Source: UBA2942 sp045127535 (lineage in GTDB: Bacteria > Bacillota > Clostridia > Lachnospirales > Lachnospiraceae). Taken from it: DNA of 64,000 nucleotides. The stretch covers positions 29,466 through 93,465 of the forward strand of contig JBGVQN010000006.1 of the NCBI GenBank assembly GCA_045127535.1, read 5' to 3'. A program made the translations under genes and the position numbers. The notes beneath the pieces were generated by a model, which searched no databases, was not told where the DNA came from, and saw nothing but the letters and a program-made list of their open reading frames with translations. This document shows positions 1 to 8,611 of this stretch, piece after piece. Numbering within the stretch: the stretch's first letter is position 1; every line of letters begins with the position of its first letter.

Positions 1-1078
1 AGGTAGGTGTACTTACCACTGCGCCAGCCTGAATAAAGGTCTGCACCAGTCCTTCCTCGATCGCCTGCAGATAAATCTTCTGGGTCGCAGGGATCACGAT
101 ACAACGCAGCCCCTTCTTTACCGGGAACTGCTTTAAGATAGCTGCTGCACATCTCAAGTCCTCGATATGTCCATTGGTACAGGAACCGATCACTACCTGG
201 TCAATGGCGATCTCCGGCACCTCATCGATGGTGTGGGTGTTTTCCGGAAGATGTGGGAAGGATACCGTAGACTTTAAGGTACTTAAATCAATGGTGTATA
301 CTGCATCATATTCAGCATCCTCATCTGCCTCATATACCTTAAATTCCTTGGTGGAATGCTCCTTCATGTAAGCGATGGTCACATCATCTACAGGGAAGAT
401 ACCATTCTTGCCGCCTGCCTCGATTGCCATGTTGGCAATGGTGAAACGGTCGTCCATGCTTAAATTGGCAATACCGTCACCCACAAACTCCATGGACTTG
501 TAAAGAGCGCCGTCTACACCGATCATACCAATGATATGTAAGATCACGTCCTTACCGCTGATCCATGGCTGAGGCTTGCCGGTTAATACAAACTTGATTG
601 CAGAAGGCACCTTAAACCATGCCTTGCCTGTAGCCATACCTGCTGCCATATCGGTACTGCCCACACCTGTGGAGAATGCACCTAAGGCACCATATGTACA
701 TGTATGAGAGTCTGCACCGATGACTACATCACCTGCTACTACCAGACCTTTTTCCGGCAGCAGTGCATGCTCGATACCCATCTGTCCTACATCATAAAAA
801 TTGGTAATGTCATGCTTACCTGCAAACTGACGTACACATTTACAATGCTCTGCAGACTTAATGTCCTTGTTTGGCACAAAGTGGTCCATAACCAGAGCGA
901 TCTTGTCTTTGTCAAATACGCCTTCCTTGCTGAATTTATCCATTTCATGAATCGCTACCGGGGAAGTGATGTCATTTCCCAGTACCAGACTCAAATCAGC
1001 CTCGATCAGCTGTCCTGCCTTTACCTCTGGCAAACCTGCTGCAGAAGCAAGGATCTTCTGCGTCATTGTCATACCCAT
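1..1078 (-). CDS. leuC: 3-isopropylmalate dehydratase large subunit (LeuC), 3' end outside window
   Basis: Encodes the [4Fe-4S] aconitase-family subunit that isomerises 2- to 3-isopropylmalate in leucine synthesis; it works with LeuD, which is not in the window. About 359 codons are visible and the C-terminus lies beyond position 1. Family signatures seen are GADSHTCTYGALGAF and the cluster-ligand segment GSCTNG. The start at 1078 is set by AGGAGG seven bases upstream; the product begins MGMTMTQKILA. It diverges from a LysR gene, which suggests that regulator controls it. A homoaconitase-type relative is possible, but the sequence fits the LeuC/HacA class found in clostridia. Confidence 0.93.
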   Translation of the reverse strand, partial: MGMTMTQKILASAAGLPEVKAGQLIEADLSLVLGNDITSPVAIHEMDKFSKEGVFDKDKIALVMDHFVPNKDIKSAEHCKCVRQFAGKHDITNFYDVGQMGIEHALLPEKGLVVAGDVVIGADSHTCTYGALGAFSTGVGSTDMAAGMATGKAWFKVPSAIKFVLTGKPQPWISGKDVILHIIGMIGVDGALYKSMEFVGDGIANLSMDDRFTIANMAIEAGGKNGIFPVDDVTIAYMKEHSTKEFKVYEADEDAEYDAVYTIDLSTLKSTVSFPHLPENTHTIDEVPEIAIDQVVIGSCTNGHIEDLRCAAAILKQFPVKKGLRCIVIPATQKIYLQAIEEGLVQTFIQAGAVVSTPT

Positions 1079-1216
1079 AAAGTTACCTCCTATACAACGA
1101 TTGCAAGCCCGTTTCCTCTATATACATTCCTGCTTTGCACAAAAAAGGACGCTTTTACCGTGGAAAACAAGACCTGCATTTCGCTTGCATTTGCATCGTG
1201 TGTTTTTTTCTGTTTC

Positions 1217-1268
1217 ATTCTAACATGAGATATGCTATAATTGAAATACATATTAAGAATACATATTA
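1217..1268. promoter_or_regulatory. Overlapping divergent promoters of leuC and the LysR gene, with an 11-bp direct repeat
   Basis: For leuC (minus strand): -35 TTCAAT (1240-1245), 17-bp spacer, extended -10 TGtTAGAAT (-10 at 1217-1222). For the LysR gene (plus strand): extended -10 TGcTATAAT with the hexamer at 1236-1241. The -10 of one therefore overlaps the -35 of the other. Just downstream, AATACATATTA occurs twice (1245-1255 and 1258-1268), a 13-bp period that could be a LysR-protein site. Promoters are read from consensus; the operator role is inference. No T-box or leader terminator was found before leuC. Confidence 0.6.
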
Positions 1269-1334
1269 TAACTATTATGAATAAAAGAAATAATAAGGGG
1301 TTGGAACCCCGAAAGCAAGTGTGAGGTGGATGTT

Positions 1335-2255
1335 ATGGAACAGAATCTTTCTTTGTATCGGATTTTTTATGCAGTGGCGGAGGCGGGGAATATTTCCCGG
1401 GCGGCCAGGGAGCTTTATATTAGTCAGCCGGCCATTTCCAAAGCCATCAGCAAGCTGGAGGAGGGACTGAATACGACTCTGTTTTTGCGCAATTCCAGGG
1501 GGGTTACACTGACCAGTGAAGGGGAGATCTTGTATAATCATGTAAAGAATGCTTTTGCAGAGTTGAGCTATGGAGAGAATGAGCTGTTAAAGATCCGTTC
1601 TTTGGGGATCGGGCATATCCGGATCGGGGTCAGTACCACACTGTGCCGGTATATGCTGACGCCTTTTTTGAAGGAGTTTATCAGTACCCATCCGCACATT
1701 TCTTTTACCATTGAGAATCAGTCTTCCGGTGAGACCTTGGCCATGCTGGAAAGTCAGTCTATCGATATTGGATTTATTGCCATGCCGCCCCAGAATAAGC
1801 GTATGGAGTTCTGGCCTATGATGGATATTGTGGATACGTTTGTGGCAGCGCCCAGCTATATGGAAAATCTGTATTTGAGAGCTGGTAAGGATACAGACTA
1901 TTTTCAGACCGGCACCATTATGCTTCTGGATCAAAAAAATATGACACGTACTTTTATGGATAAGTATCTGAAGGAACAGCAGATCGATATTCATCATCTG
2001 ATCGAGCTTTCTACCATGGATCTGCTCATTGAGTTTGCCAAAATTGGTGTAGGGATCGGTTGCTGCATCAAGGAGTGTGTCAGTAAGGAATTGGCATCTG
2101 GTGAACTGATCGAGCTGCCTGTTAAGGGGGATATTCCAAAACGTACCATTGGGTTTGTCATGTCTGCCAATGTAACACCCAATACTGCTACCAAGGAATT
2201 TATGGATTTTATACATCCGAAGCTGAAATTGACGGAACAGGGAGTCATCGAATGA
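1335..2255 (+). CDS. LysR-family transcriptional regulator
   Basis: A 306-residue DNA-binding regulator: an N-terminal winged helix-turn-helix (about residues 5-60, AARELYISQPAISKAISKLE) and a C-terminal periplasmic-binding-like effector domain (about 90-295). The ATG at 1335 is preferred over the in-frame GTG at 1326 because GAGGTG (1323-1328) sits six bases before the ATG and overlaps the GTG. It is transcribed away from leuC and overlaps bioY by four bases, so it probably controls leuC, bioY or both; the ligand cannot be read from sequence. Confidence 0.9.
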   Translation: MEQNLSLYRIFYAVAEAGNISRAARELYISQPAISKAISKLEEGLNTTLFLRNSRGVTLTSEGEILYNHVKNAFAELSYGENELLKIRSLGIGHIRIGVSTTLCRYMLTPFLKEFISTHPHISFTIENQSSGETLAMLESQSIDIGFIAMPPQNKRMEFWPMMDIVDTFVAAPSYMENLYLRAGKDTDYFQTGTIMLLDQKNMTRTFMDKYLKEQQIDIHHLIELSTMDLLIEFAKIGVGIGCCIKECVSKELASGELIELPVKGDIPKRTIGFVMSANVTPNTATKEFMDFIHPKLKLTEQGVIE

Positions 2256-2821
2256 AACTACATTACAAAAAAATCCCAAAAGGTGACTACCCCTCCCACA
2301 CAGCCAATATGACAACCATGGCATTGTGTGTGACAATTTTATGTATATTTTCCTATCTGGTAATCCCCCTTCCCTTTACTCCTATTGTACTAAGCTTACA
2401 AACCGTTATGATCAATCTAATCGGACTGCTTTTAAAGCCCAAGCATGCAGCCTGTGCCATACTGACTTACCTGCTCATGGGACTGATTGGACTGCCTGTG
2501 TTTTCAGGCGGTACCAGTGGACCAGAAAAACTGTTTGGGCCTGCCGGAGGATTTTATTTTGGCTTTCTGGTATCGGTAATTGTCATCAGTATGCTGAAGG
2601 GCCGAAAGAATCACTGGGTTCCATATGCCCTTATCACCATTGGGGCAGGCATGCCCATTCAGCATCTGTTTGCTGTCATATTTATGTGTTTTCACAATGG
2701 GTTTCATATACAGGCGGCACTGCTGTCCGTATCTATCCCTTTTATTCCGGGAGATATTTTGAAATGCCTGATTGCTTCCTTTCTTGGAGTATCCTTAAAG
2801 AAAGCGCTGCGGCATTCCTGA
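2252..2821 (+). CDS. bioY: BioY biotin ECF transporter substrate-binding subunit
   Basis: A 189-residue, very hydrophobic protein with about six membrane spans. It is recognised as BioY, the biotin-capturing S component of ECF transporters, from the hallmark loop GLPVFSGGTSGPEKLFGP followed by AGGFYFGF. The energising EcfA/EcfT subunits are not nearby; in clostridia they are usually shared and encoded elsewhere. The start overlaps the end of the LysR gene (ATGA), with GGGAG seven bases upstream inside that gene, so translation is probably coupled. Biotin supply would serve the biotin-dependent decarboxylase at 43-48 kb. No biotin-operator palindrome was noticed. Confidence 0.92.
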   Translation: MKLHYKKIPKGDYPSHTANMTTMALCVTILCIFSYLVIPLPFTPIVLSLQTVMINLIGLLLKPKHAACAILTYLLMGLIGLPVFSGGTSGPEKLFGPAGGFYFGFLVSVIVISMLKGRKNHWVPYALITIGAGMPIQHLFAVIFMCFHNGFHIQAALLSVSIPFIPGDILKCLIASFLGVSLKKALRHS

Positions 2822-2843
2822 CCGTTCCTGATACCAACACTTT

Positions 2844-3503
2844 TTACAACAATGTAAATTGATTTCGTTCAAACAACAGCAGCCCCTCATCACGCATTTT
2901 ACAAAGCTCATTGGACATGGCACTGCGATCTACAGAGAGAAAGTCTGCAAGCTGCTGACGGTTAAATGGAATGGTAAAGGTTCCACTGTGCTGCCGTCTG
3001 GCTTCTTCTGACAAATAAGAGATCAGTTTTTCTCTTGTGGAGCGCTTTGCCATATATCCAAGCTTCTGCAGCAGCTTCCGATTCTTTTCAGACATGGCAT
3101 AAAACAGATTTTGTACCACCAGCCCATGAAATTTGCAGGCGGAGGAACACACCCTCAGGATCCTGCCTATATCAAAAAAGAGAACGGTGCTGTCCTCCAC
3201 TGCTGCCACATCATTTAACAATGCTCCGCTGTCAGGTGCAGCATATGCTTCCCCAAACAGTTCACCAATGCCAATGCTGTGAACAATGCTTCGGTTGCCC
3301 CAATAGTCATCTCTTTGGATATGCAGGCTTCCTTTTACCAATACTGTGATGTCACTTACATAGTCTCCCTGACGAAATACATAGTCTCCCTTTTTGTAAC
3401 TGCCTTGTCTTGCCCCCAGGCAGTGCAGCATGGCACCTATTTCTTCCTCTCCCACTCCGGCAAACAGCTGGGTTTCCTTTAATACAGCAATATATTCTTT
3501 CAC
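2844..3503 (-). CDS. Crp/Fnr-family regulator, probable hcp regulator
   Basis: A 219-residue protein with a cyclic-nucleotide-binding-fold sensor domain (about residues 10-125) and a C-terminal winged helix-turn-helix (about 145-215, NRQQLADFLSVDRSAMSNEL). It lacks the N-terminal Cys set of E. coli FNR. The start is a GTG with AGGGGA upstream. It diverges from hcp, and a perfect Crp/Fnr-type palindrome (GTTGT-N4-ACAAC) lies 14 bases before its start codon. By position and family it resembles HcpR-type nitrosative-stress regulators; the actual signal is inference. Confidence 0.88.
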   Translation of the reverse strand: MKEYIAVLKETQLFAGVGEEEIGAMLHCLGARQGSYKKGDYVFRQGDYVSDITVLVKGSLHIQRDDYWGNRSIVHSIGIGELFGEAYAAPDSGALLNDVAAVEDSTVLFFDIGRILRVCSSACKFHGLVVQNLFYAMSEKNRKLLQKLGYMAKRSTREKLISYLSEEARRQHSGTFTIPFNRQQLADFLSVDRSAMSNELCKMRDEGLLLFERNQFTLL

Positions 3504-3516
3504 AAATCCCCTTTCT

Positions 3517-3558
3517 GTTGTAAAAACAACCGCTTTCTTTGAACGATTTTATTATACT
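3517..3558. promoter_or_regulatory. Crp/Fnr palindrome and overlapping divergent -10 boxes (hcp and regulator)
   Basis: The perfect palindrome GTTGT-AAAA-ACAAC spans 3517-3530. The hcp -10 TATACT is at 3553-3558 (plus) and the regulator gene's -10 TATAAT is at 3551-3556 (minus), so the two -10 boxes overlap. If hcp starts about seven bases after its -10 (near 3565), the palindrome centre lies at -41.5, the class II activator position, and no -35 consensus is present. For the regulator gene the same site would fall inside the early transcript. Activation of hcp with autorepression is therefore a reasonable inference. Confidence 0.65.
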
Positions 3559-3582
3559 CACATCTGAAAGTCACTATTCTTT

Positions 3583-3614
3583 CCATCATCTGCTCACTGA
3601 TGAACAGATGATGG
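3583..3614 (+). promoter_or_regulatory. Stem-loop in the hcp 5' leader
   Basis: A perfect 10-bp inverted repeat, CCATCATCTG (3583-3592) and CAGATGATGG (3605-3614), with a 12-base loop, lies between the predicted hcp transcription start and its ribosome site. There is no T-run, so it is not a terminator. It could stabilise the messenger or bind a protein; function unknown. Confidence 0.5.
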
Positions 3615-3668
3615 TGCAATACACATACAAAAAACGTGCAATTCATTGCATTTAAATGGAGGATCTCA

Positions 3669-5276
3669 ATGGAACAGAAAATGTTTTGCTTTCAATGTGA
3701 ACAGACAGCAGGATGTAAGGGCTGTACAGGAGGCGCAGGGGTATGCGGCAAACAGGCAGATACTGCTGCACTGCAGGATCAGCTTACAGGGGCATTGATC
3801 GGACTTGCAAGGGCTGCCAAAATCCATCCACACCGGCTCACCCCCTCCACCCACACCATTGTACTGGAAGGTCTTTTTGCTGCCATTACCAATGTGAACT
3901 TCAACAACGACAGCATTTCTCGCTTGATACAGCGTGCAAAAGCTGAAAAGCAAAGGCTGATCTCTGGAGATTTGGGCTGCTCTGCTTCTCTGATCTCAAC
4001 AAACGATTATGATATGAACTGTCTGTGGAATGCAGAGGAAGATATCCGTTCTCTGAAATCCCTGATCCTGTTTGGCATCCGGGGAATGGCTGCTTATGCG
4101 TATCATGCTGCTGTCCTTGGATATGGGGATGAAGATATCAATCAGTTTTTCTATGAGGCGCTTTCTGCCATTGGTATGGAGGATTGGGGTATGAATGAGC
4201 TGCTTCCTGTTGTAATGAAGGTAGGGGAAATGAATCTGAAATGTATGGCACTTCTTGATCAGTCCAATACTGAAACCTATGGCGATCCAACGCCTACAGA
4301 AGTGACCCTGACTGTAGAAAAAGGCCCATTCATTGTCATTAGCGGCCATGATTTGTATCACCTGAAACAGCTGTTAGAGCAGACCAGGGATACCGGCATC
4401 CATATCTATACCCATGGAGAAATGCTTCCGGCACATGCATATCCGGAGTTTCAAAAATACCCTCATCTGAAAGGCAACTTTGGTACAGCCTGGCAGAATC
4501 AGCAAAAGGAATTTGCAGAGATTCCAGCTCCCATCCTTTTTACTACTAACTGCCTGATGCCGCCAAAGGCCAGCTATGCGGATCGTGTTTTTACCACTGA
4601 GATGGTATCTTATCCTGAGATCGTGCATATCGATCAGGATATGGATTTTTCACCGGTGATCCAAAAGGCATTGGCTCTTGGAGGCTATTCCTCTGATATG
4701 CAGTTTACCGGCATCAACGGAGGACATAAGGTTATGACTGGCTTTGCACATCATACCATTCTCTCTGCTGCTGAGCAGGTGGTGGAGGCTGTGAAAACAG
4801 GTGCGATCAAGCACTTTTTCCTGGTAGGAGGCTGTGATGGTGCAAAGCCTGGACGCAGCTATTATACAGAGTTTGTAAAGCAGACACCTGCTGACAGCAT
4901 CATTCTCACCTTGGGCTGCGGCAAGTATCGTTTTCATGACCTGGAGCTGGGAAGTATAGGCGGTCTGCCGCGGCTGATGGATATGGGACAGTGCAATGAC
5001 GCTTACAGCGCCATTCAGGTTGCAGTGGCGCTTGCAGATGCTTTTGGATGCAGTGTGAATGATCTGCCTCTGTCTCTGGTGCTGTCCTGGTATGAGCAAA
5101 AAGCAGTCTGTATCCTGCTGACCCTTCTGCATCTGGGGATCCAGAACATTTTCCTTGGCCCGTCCCTTCCGGCATTTGTATCACCAAATGTACTGCAGTT
5201 TCTGGTGGAGCAGTATCATATTACACCGGTGACCACGCCGGAGGCAGATTTACAGAAAATTCTTGGGGTGCAGTAA
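3669..5276 (+). CDS. hcp: Hybrid-cluster protein / hydroxylamine reductase (Hcp)
   Basis: A 535-residue cytoplasmic iron-sulfur enzyme that reduces hydroxylamine or nitric oxide and protects anaerobes from nitrosative stress. The N-terminal cluster motif is C-x2-C-x8-C-x6-C (starting CFQCEQ), the arrangement typical of strict anaerobes. Hybrid-cluster ligand regions are seen as GDLGCSAS, TTNCLMPP, VGGCDGAKPGR and LTLGCGKYRF. The ATG at 3669 follows GGAGG by seven bases; an upstream in-frame ATG at 3636 lacks such a site. Monocistronic, ended by a strong terminator, and divergent from its probable Crp/Fnr regulator. No hcr reductase gene is adjacent. Confidence 0.95.
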   Translation: MEQKMFCFQCEQTAGCKGCTGGAGVCGKQADTAALQDQLTGALIGLARAAKIHPHRLTPSTHTIVLEGLFAAITNVNFNNDSISRLIQRAKAEKQRLISGDLGCSASLISTNDYDMNCLWNAEEDIRSLKSLILFGIRGMAAYAYHAAVLGYGDEDINQFFYEALSAIGMEDWGMNELLPVVMKVGEMNLKCMALLDQSNTETYGDPTPTEVTLTVEKGPFIVISGHDLYHLKQLLEQTRDTGIHIYTHGEMLPAHAYPEFQKYPHLKGNFGTAWQNQQKEFAEIPAPILFTTNCLMPPKASYADRVFTTEMVSYPEIVHIDQDMDFSPVIQKALALGGYSSDMQFTGINGGHKVMTGFAHHTILSAAEQVVEAVKTGAIKHFFLVGGCDGAKPGRSYYTEFVKQTPADSIILTLGCGKYRFHDLELGSIGGLPRLMDMGQCNDAYSAIQVAVALADAFGCSVNDLPLSLVLSWYEQKAVCILLTLLHLGIQNIFLGPSLPAFVSPNVLQFLVEQYHITPVTTPEADLQKILGVQ

Positions 5277-5299
5277 AAGGCAGTACCTTGATCTTTTTT

Positions 5300-5334
5300 C
5301 ACCGTGTATCAGAGCAGATACACGGTGCTTTTTA
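5300..5334 (+). terminator. Rho-independent terminator after hcp
   Basis: An 11-bp perfect stem CACCGTGTATC (5300-5310) / GATACACGGTG (5317-5327), six-base loop, then CTTTTTA. It lies 24 bases after the hcp stop. A second, imperfect hairpin (5358-5368 with 5377-5386) follows further downstream with no T-run. Confidence 0.9.
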
Positions 5335-5556
5335 TATAGGGTTTTCAAAAATGCTCCGTCTGTTTTGCTTTTTGATGCAAACAGACATCTGGTAGTGACA
5401 GTACGCTGCGAATCCTCACGCAGTTTCCAGACAATAGATTGCCGGCAATAGACGCATCTGCATGCATACACATCTTACCACTTCTTATTTTGTATATCAA
5501 ATTCTGCCTCTCCATAAAATAGAAACAAATACATATGAATCATATTTTTGCGTCTA

Positions 5557-5642
5557 AAACAGTTTTTACTTGTATATAAACAGAAGTTTTTATTTCTATA
5601 CAAGTATAAACTGTTTACTTTTTGATACTTTTTCAGTATAAT
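5557..5642 (+). promoter_or_regulatory. 20-bp-arm palindrome overlapping the promoter of the ATPase gene
   Basis: Arms at 5557-5576 and 5597-5616 are complementary at 19 of 20 positions around a 20-base spacer whose own ends (AAAC/GTTT) also pair. The promoter that follows has -35 TTTACT (5614-5619), a 17-bp spacer and -10 TATAAT (5637-5642), so the right arm overlaps the -35. This is what a repressor site would look like; the binding protein is unknown. Confidence 0.6.
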
Positions 5643-5664
5643 AAAGAAAACAGGAGGTGATTAA

Positions 5665-6864
5665 ATGATAGAAAGACCGGATTATATAAATGCAATTACA
5701 CCTTTTATTGACACTCCACTGGTAAAGATACTGGCAGGTGTACGCCGCTGCGGCAAATCTACTATCCTGATTATGATGACGGAAGTGTTAAAAAGCCGTG
5801 GCATCCGTCCCGAAAATATCATCCAACGCAGATATAACGAAATCACGATTAGCGAAGATTTTTCAGCCAAAGATATGTACTGTGACCTGGTATCTGCTAT
5901 TGAAAGCAAAGGGAGATGCTATCTTTTTCTTGATGAACTGCAGGAAATTACAGGCTGGGAAAAGGTTGTAAATACCCTTCTTGAAAACTATGATGTAGAT
6001 ATTTATGTAACAGGCTCCAATTCCAAACTGATGTCCAGTGAGATTTCTACCTATCTCACAGGCAGGTATGTTTCCATTCCTGTTTATACACTTTCTTTTA
6101 GAGAGTATCTGCATTTCAAAAACAAGGATCTGTCTCAGGCCAGAACCATATTTGACGAATATATCCAATACGGAGGCTTTCCCATTATCGGTATCAGCAA
6201 TTTTGATACCCATTCTGCTTATCAGATCGTAGACGGAATTTACGCCTCTGTCATTACAAGAGATATTTCAAAACGTCACGAAATCAGAAACAAAGAACTG
6301 TTTGACCGTGTAGTACGATATATTGTGGAGAATGTAGGCATGACATTTTCTGCTTCTTCTATCGTAAAATTTCTAAAAAGCGAAAACCGCACACTTTCTG
6401 TTGAAACCATTTACAATTACCTGAAATGGTTAACAGAAGCCTTTATTATTTATCCCTGTCAGCGATATGATTTACAAGGCAAAGCATTTTTAAAAACGCA
6501 GGAAAAGTATTACCTTTCTGATATTTCATTCAAATACTGCCAAATGGGTTTTGATCAAAAAATGCTTTCTGCCATGTTTGAAAATGTTGTTTTCCTTGAA
6601 ATGAAGCGCAGAGGTTATGATGTATACATTGGCAAGAACAACACAAAAGAAATTGATTTTGTAGGCATACGCAGAAACGAAAAGATTTATATACAGGTGT
6701 GCGTGGAACTGCCTACACATTCTTCCCGGGAAACTGATAATCTTATGGAAATCAGAGATCATTATCATAAATATGTTATTTGCCGTGATCCTCTTGCAAT
6801 TGGAAACGACAATGGAATTGAAATCGTCCATATTGCAGACTTTCTGCTGAGAGAGAATTGGTGA
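5665..6864 (+). CDS. AAA+ ATPase, DUF4143 type
   Basis: A 399-residue protein of the AAA_14/DUF4143 family, widespread in anaerobes and of unknown function. Walker A is GVRRCGKST (about residues 25-33), Walker B YLFLDELQE (about 88-96), and a sensor-like VTGSNS follows. After a winged-helix-like middle, the C-terminal part carries E, then KEIDFVG and IYIQV, resembling a PD-(D/E)xK nuclease-like fold. The start has a strong AGGAGGTGATT site. It is a single-gene unit between the hcp terminator and a hairpin, with AT-rich flanks and a large palindrome at its promoter. It may be a mobile or defence-related ATPase; that is speculation. Confidence 0.85.
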   Translation: MIERPDYINAITPFIDTPLVKILAGVRRCGKSTILIMMTEVLKSRGIRPENIIQRRYNEITISEDFSAKDMYCDLVSAIESKGRCYLFLDELQEITGWEKVVNTLLENYDVDIYVTGSNSKLMSSEISTYLTGRYVSIPVYTLSFREYLHFKNKDLSQARTIFDEYIQYGGFPIIGISNFDTHSAYQIVDGIYASVITRDISKRHEIRNKELFDRVVRYIVENVGMTFSASSIVKFLKSENRTLSVETIYNYLKWLTEAFIIYPCQRYDLQGKAFLKTQEKYYLSDISFKYCQMGFDQKMLSAMFENVVFLEMKRRGYDVYIGKNNTKEIDFVGIRRNEKIYIQVCVELPTHSSRETDNLMEIRDHYHKYVICRDPLAIGNDNGIEIVHIADFLLRENW

Positions 6865-6885
6865 TGCGTTCCTAATAACTGTACT

Positions 6886-6925
6886 GCAAAATCAGCACCC
6901 CTTCTAATGGAGGTGCTGATTTTGC
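6886..6925. terminator. Bidirectional hairpin between convergent genes
   Basis: A 14-bp perfect stem, 6886-6899 with 6912-6925 (GCAAAATCAGCACC and its complement), loop of 12. T-rich on either strand because each arm contains AAAA/TTTT. It lies between the ATPase gene and the convergent flavoprotein gene. Confidence 0.75.
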
Positions 6926-6958
6926 CAACGATGTTTACCTTATAGTAGTTATTTTGTT

Positions 6959-8611
6959 TTATTTACAATGCCGCTTTCCGCCTGCAACCCACTTGGGATA
7001 CCAATTTTGAAACCATCCGGTAAACAGCCCCATCAAAAGCGGTATCACATTGTTCAGCACCACCAGCCATGAAGCTGCACCAGTCCCTGCCAACAGCCAG
7101 TTCCATCCTGCAACCAGCAGATACAGTATGCCCCATGCAGCTGCCAGTATATAATTGGTTCTCATAAAGATTGGATTGTTTAGCGCATCTTCACCATTAT
7201 AATGATATTTCACATAACAGGCACACAAGGGCTCTTTTGTCAGGCAGGAGCCAAGCCACAACAGACCAAACAGCAGATACCCTGCAGTGACTGCCAGCGT
7301 CCCCTGATCCGTCACCAATGCCAGAATGGACAGCAAAGCAGTCATTGCAATGGACAGCTTATCATAGATCACCATTTCATACTGTGTCATGACCAGAGGC
7401 AGGCAGCCACAGATGCCCAGGGCGATCAAGGCTCCCATCCGGGTATGTATGGAAACAGCCGCCCAGAAGGTGATCCATGGGATGAGCATAGCTGCCATGC
7501 TTGGATGCTTTTTGGCTTTTGCCTGGTCTGCACTGCTCTTTACCGGCTCTGCATCTGCTCCTGCTCCAAAATAAGTGTCCCAGTGCAGCATCAGGGAAAA
7601 ATCTCCAATCACCCTGTACATCTGCTTTGCAAGTGCTTCATCTCCCCTGATCCTGCCCTGTGCAATGTCCAGCCAGACCGCATAAGGGGTCTCGATCCTG
7701 GTGGTATACTGCAGGCGCTTCTCTGTAAACACTTCACTTCCTGATTTGGTCATGGCGATCTGATAGGTCTTGTCAATGTCTGTATAACAGATTTCCAGCA
7801 CACGGTCTGTACCGTCATAGCTGTTTCGCTGATACAGGGCAGCCATCTGCTTTGTAAAAATCAAACTTTCTTCTTCCGCCTCTCCGGATTCCCTGCTGAT
7901 CCCCCAGCTGGCATCTGCCATCTTTTCAAATACATCCCTGGAATACAAAAGCTCCTGTAACCGCTCCCTGGTTTCTGGCAAAATCTCCCCCCTGGCATAT
8001 TCTGCTCCAGCCTGTTCTACCAGCTTCAGGTAGCTGTCTGTCCTGGCAGACAATTCTTTTACAGAAAACAGTTCCCCCTGGCCGCAAAACAACCCTTCGT
8101 AATTGTCTTTTCCGCAAATGTGGTCAAACATGCTCCGCACGCTGTCATAATTGCCTGCTGCAGAATAAAATCCACAGGTAGAGATCAGTACGTATTGCTT
8201 TCTGCTCATGTCATATCTGTCCTCATGACTGCCACTTCCCACGCCGTCTTTCCGCTCACTCATAAAAGGAAGCACCATGGGAAGCTGACGGTCAATGAGG
8301 GTCTTCATTGCCCCTGGTACATTGTAATAATATAGTGGAAAGCTATAAATAATGACATCTGCCCAAAGCTCCTTTTCAATGACTGCAGACATATCATCTT
8401 TGATGCAGCAGGTACCGGGGGTGGCTTTCCAGCAGGCAAAGCAGCCTCTGCAGCTTTCTATGTGCATTTGGCTGATATGCAGCTGCTCTACGCAAGTCTC
8501 CTCACCGGAGGCATGCTTTTGGCTGCACAACCCCTGCACAAATGCATCTGTTAATCTCAGTGAATTGCTTCTCTTGCCCTTAGGACTGCCGTTGATCACA
8601 AGAATGTTCAT
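6959..8611 (-). CDS. Flavodoxin-like NAD(P)H oxidoreductase fused to an SCP2-like and a multi-span membrane domain
   Basis: A 550-residue three-part protein. Residues 1-230 are an FMN-binding flavodoxin-fold reductase (start MNILVINGSPKG, Cys-rich loop CRGCFACWKATPGTCC, FPLYYYNVPGAMK). Residues about 260-345 resemble an SCP2 sterol-carrier-like segment (YQIAMTKSG to MLHWDTYFG). Residues about 375-545 form about six hydrophobic spans. The usual family members stop after the first domain, at 180-250 residues. It overlaps the PadR gene by 32 bases, so the pair is one operon and is expected to be derepressed together. The substrate is unknown; membrane-anchored quinone or electrophile reduction is one guess. 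Confidence 0.82.
   Translation of the reverse strand: MNILVINGSPKGKRSNSLRLTDAFVQGLCSQKHASGEETCVEQLHISQMHIESCRGCFACWKATPGTCCIKDDMSAVIEKELWADVIIYSFPLYYYNVPGAMKTLIDRQLPMVLPFMSERKDGVGSGSHEDRYDMSRKQYVLISTCGFYSAAGNYDSVRSMFDHICGKDNYEGLFCGQGELFSVKELSARTDSYLKLVEQAGAEYARGEILPETRERLQELLYSRDVFEKMADASWGISRESGEAEEESLIFTKQMAALYQRNSYDGTDRVLEICYTDIDKTYQIAMTKSGSEVFTEKRLQYTTRIETPYAVWLDIAQGRIRGDEALAKQMYRVIGDFSLMLHWDTYFGAGADAEPVKSSADQAKAKKHPSMAAMLIPWITFWAAVSIHTRMGALIALGICGCLPLVMTQYEMVIYDKLSIAMTALLSILALVTDQGTLAVTAGYLLFGLLWLGSCLTKEPLCACYVKYHYNGEDALNNPIFMRTNYILAAAWGILYLLVAGWNWLLAGTGAASWLVVLNNVIPLLMGLFTGWFQNWYPKWVAGGKRHCK

Noticed and set aside
1080..1325. T-box or leucine leader before leuC
   Set aside because: No T-box sequence, no terminator-antiterminator pair and no Leu-rich leader frame were found in the gap.
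5358..5386. Second hairpin after hcp as a terminator
   Set aside because: The stem has a bulge and no T-run; the perfect stem at 5300-5327 already serves.
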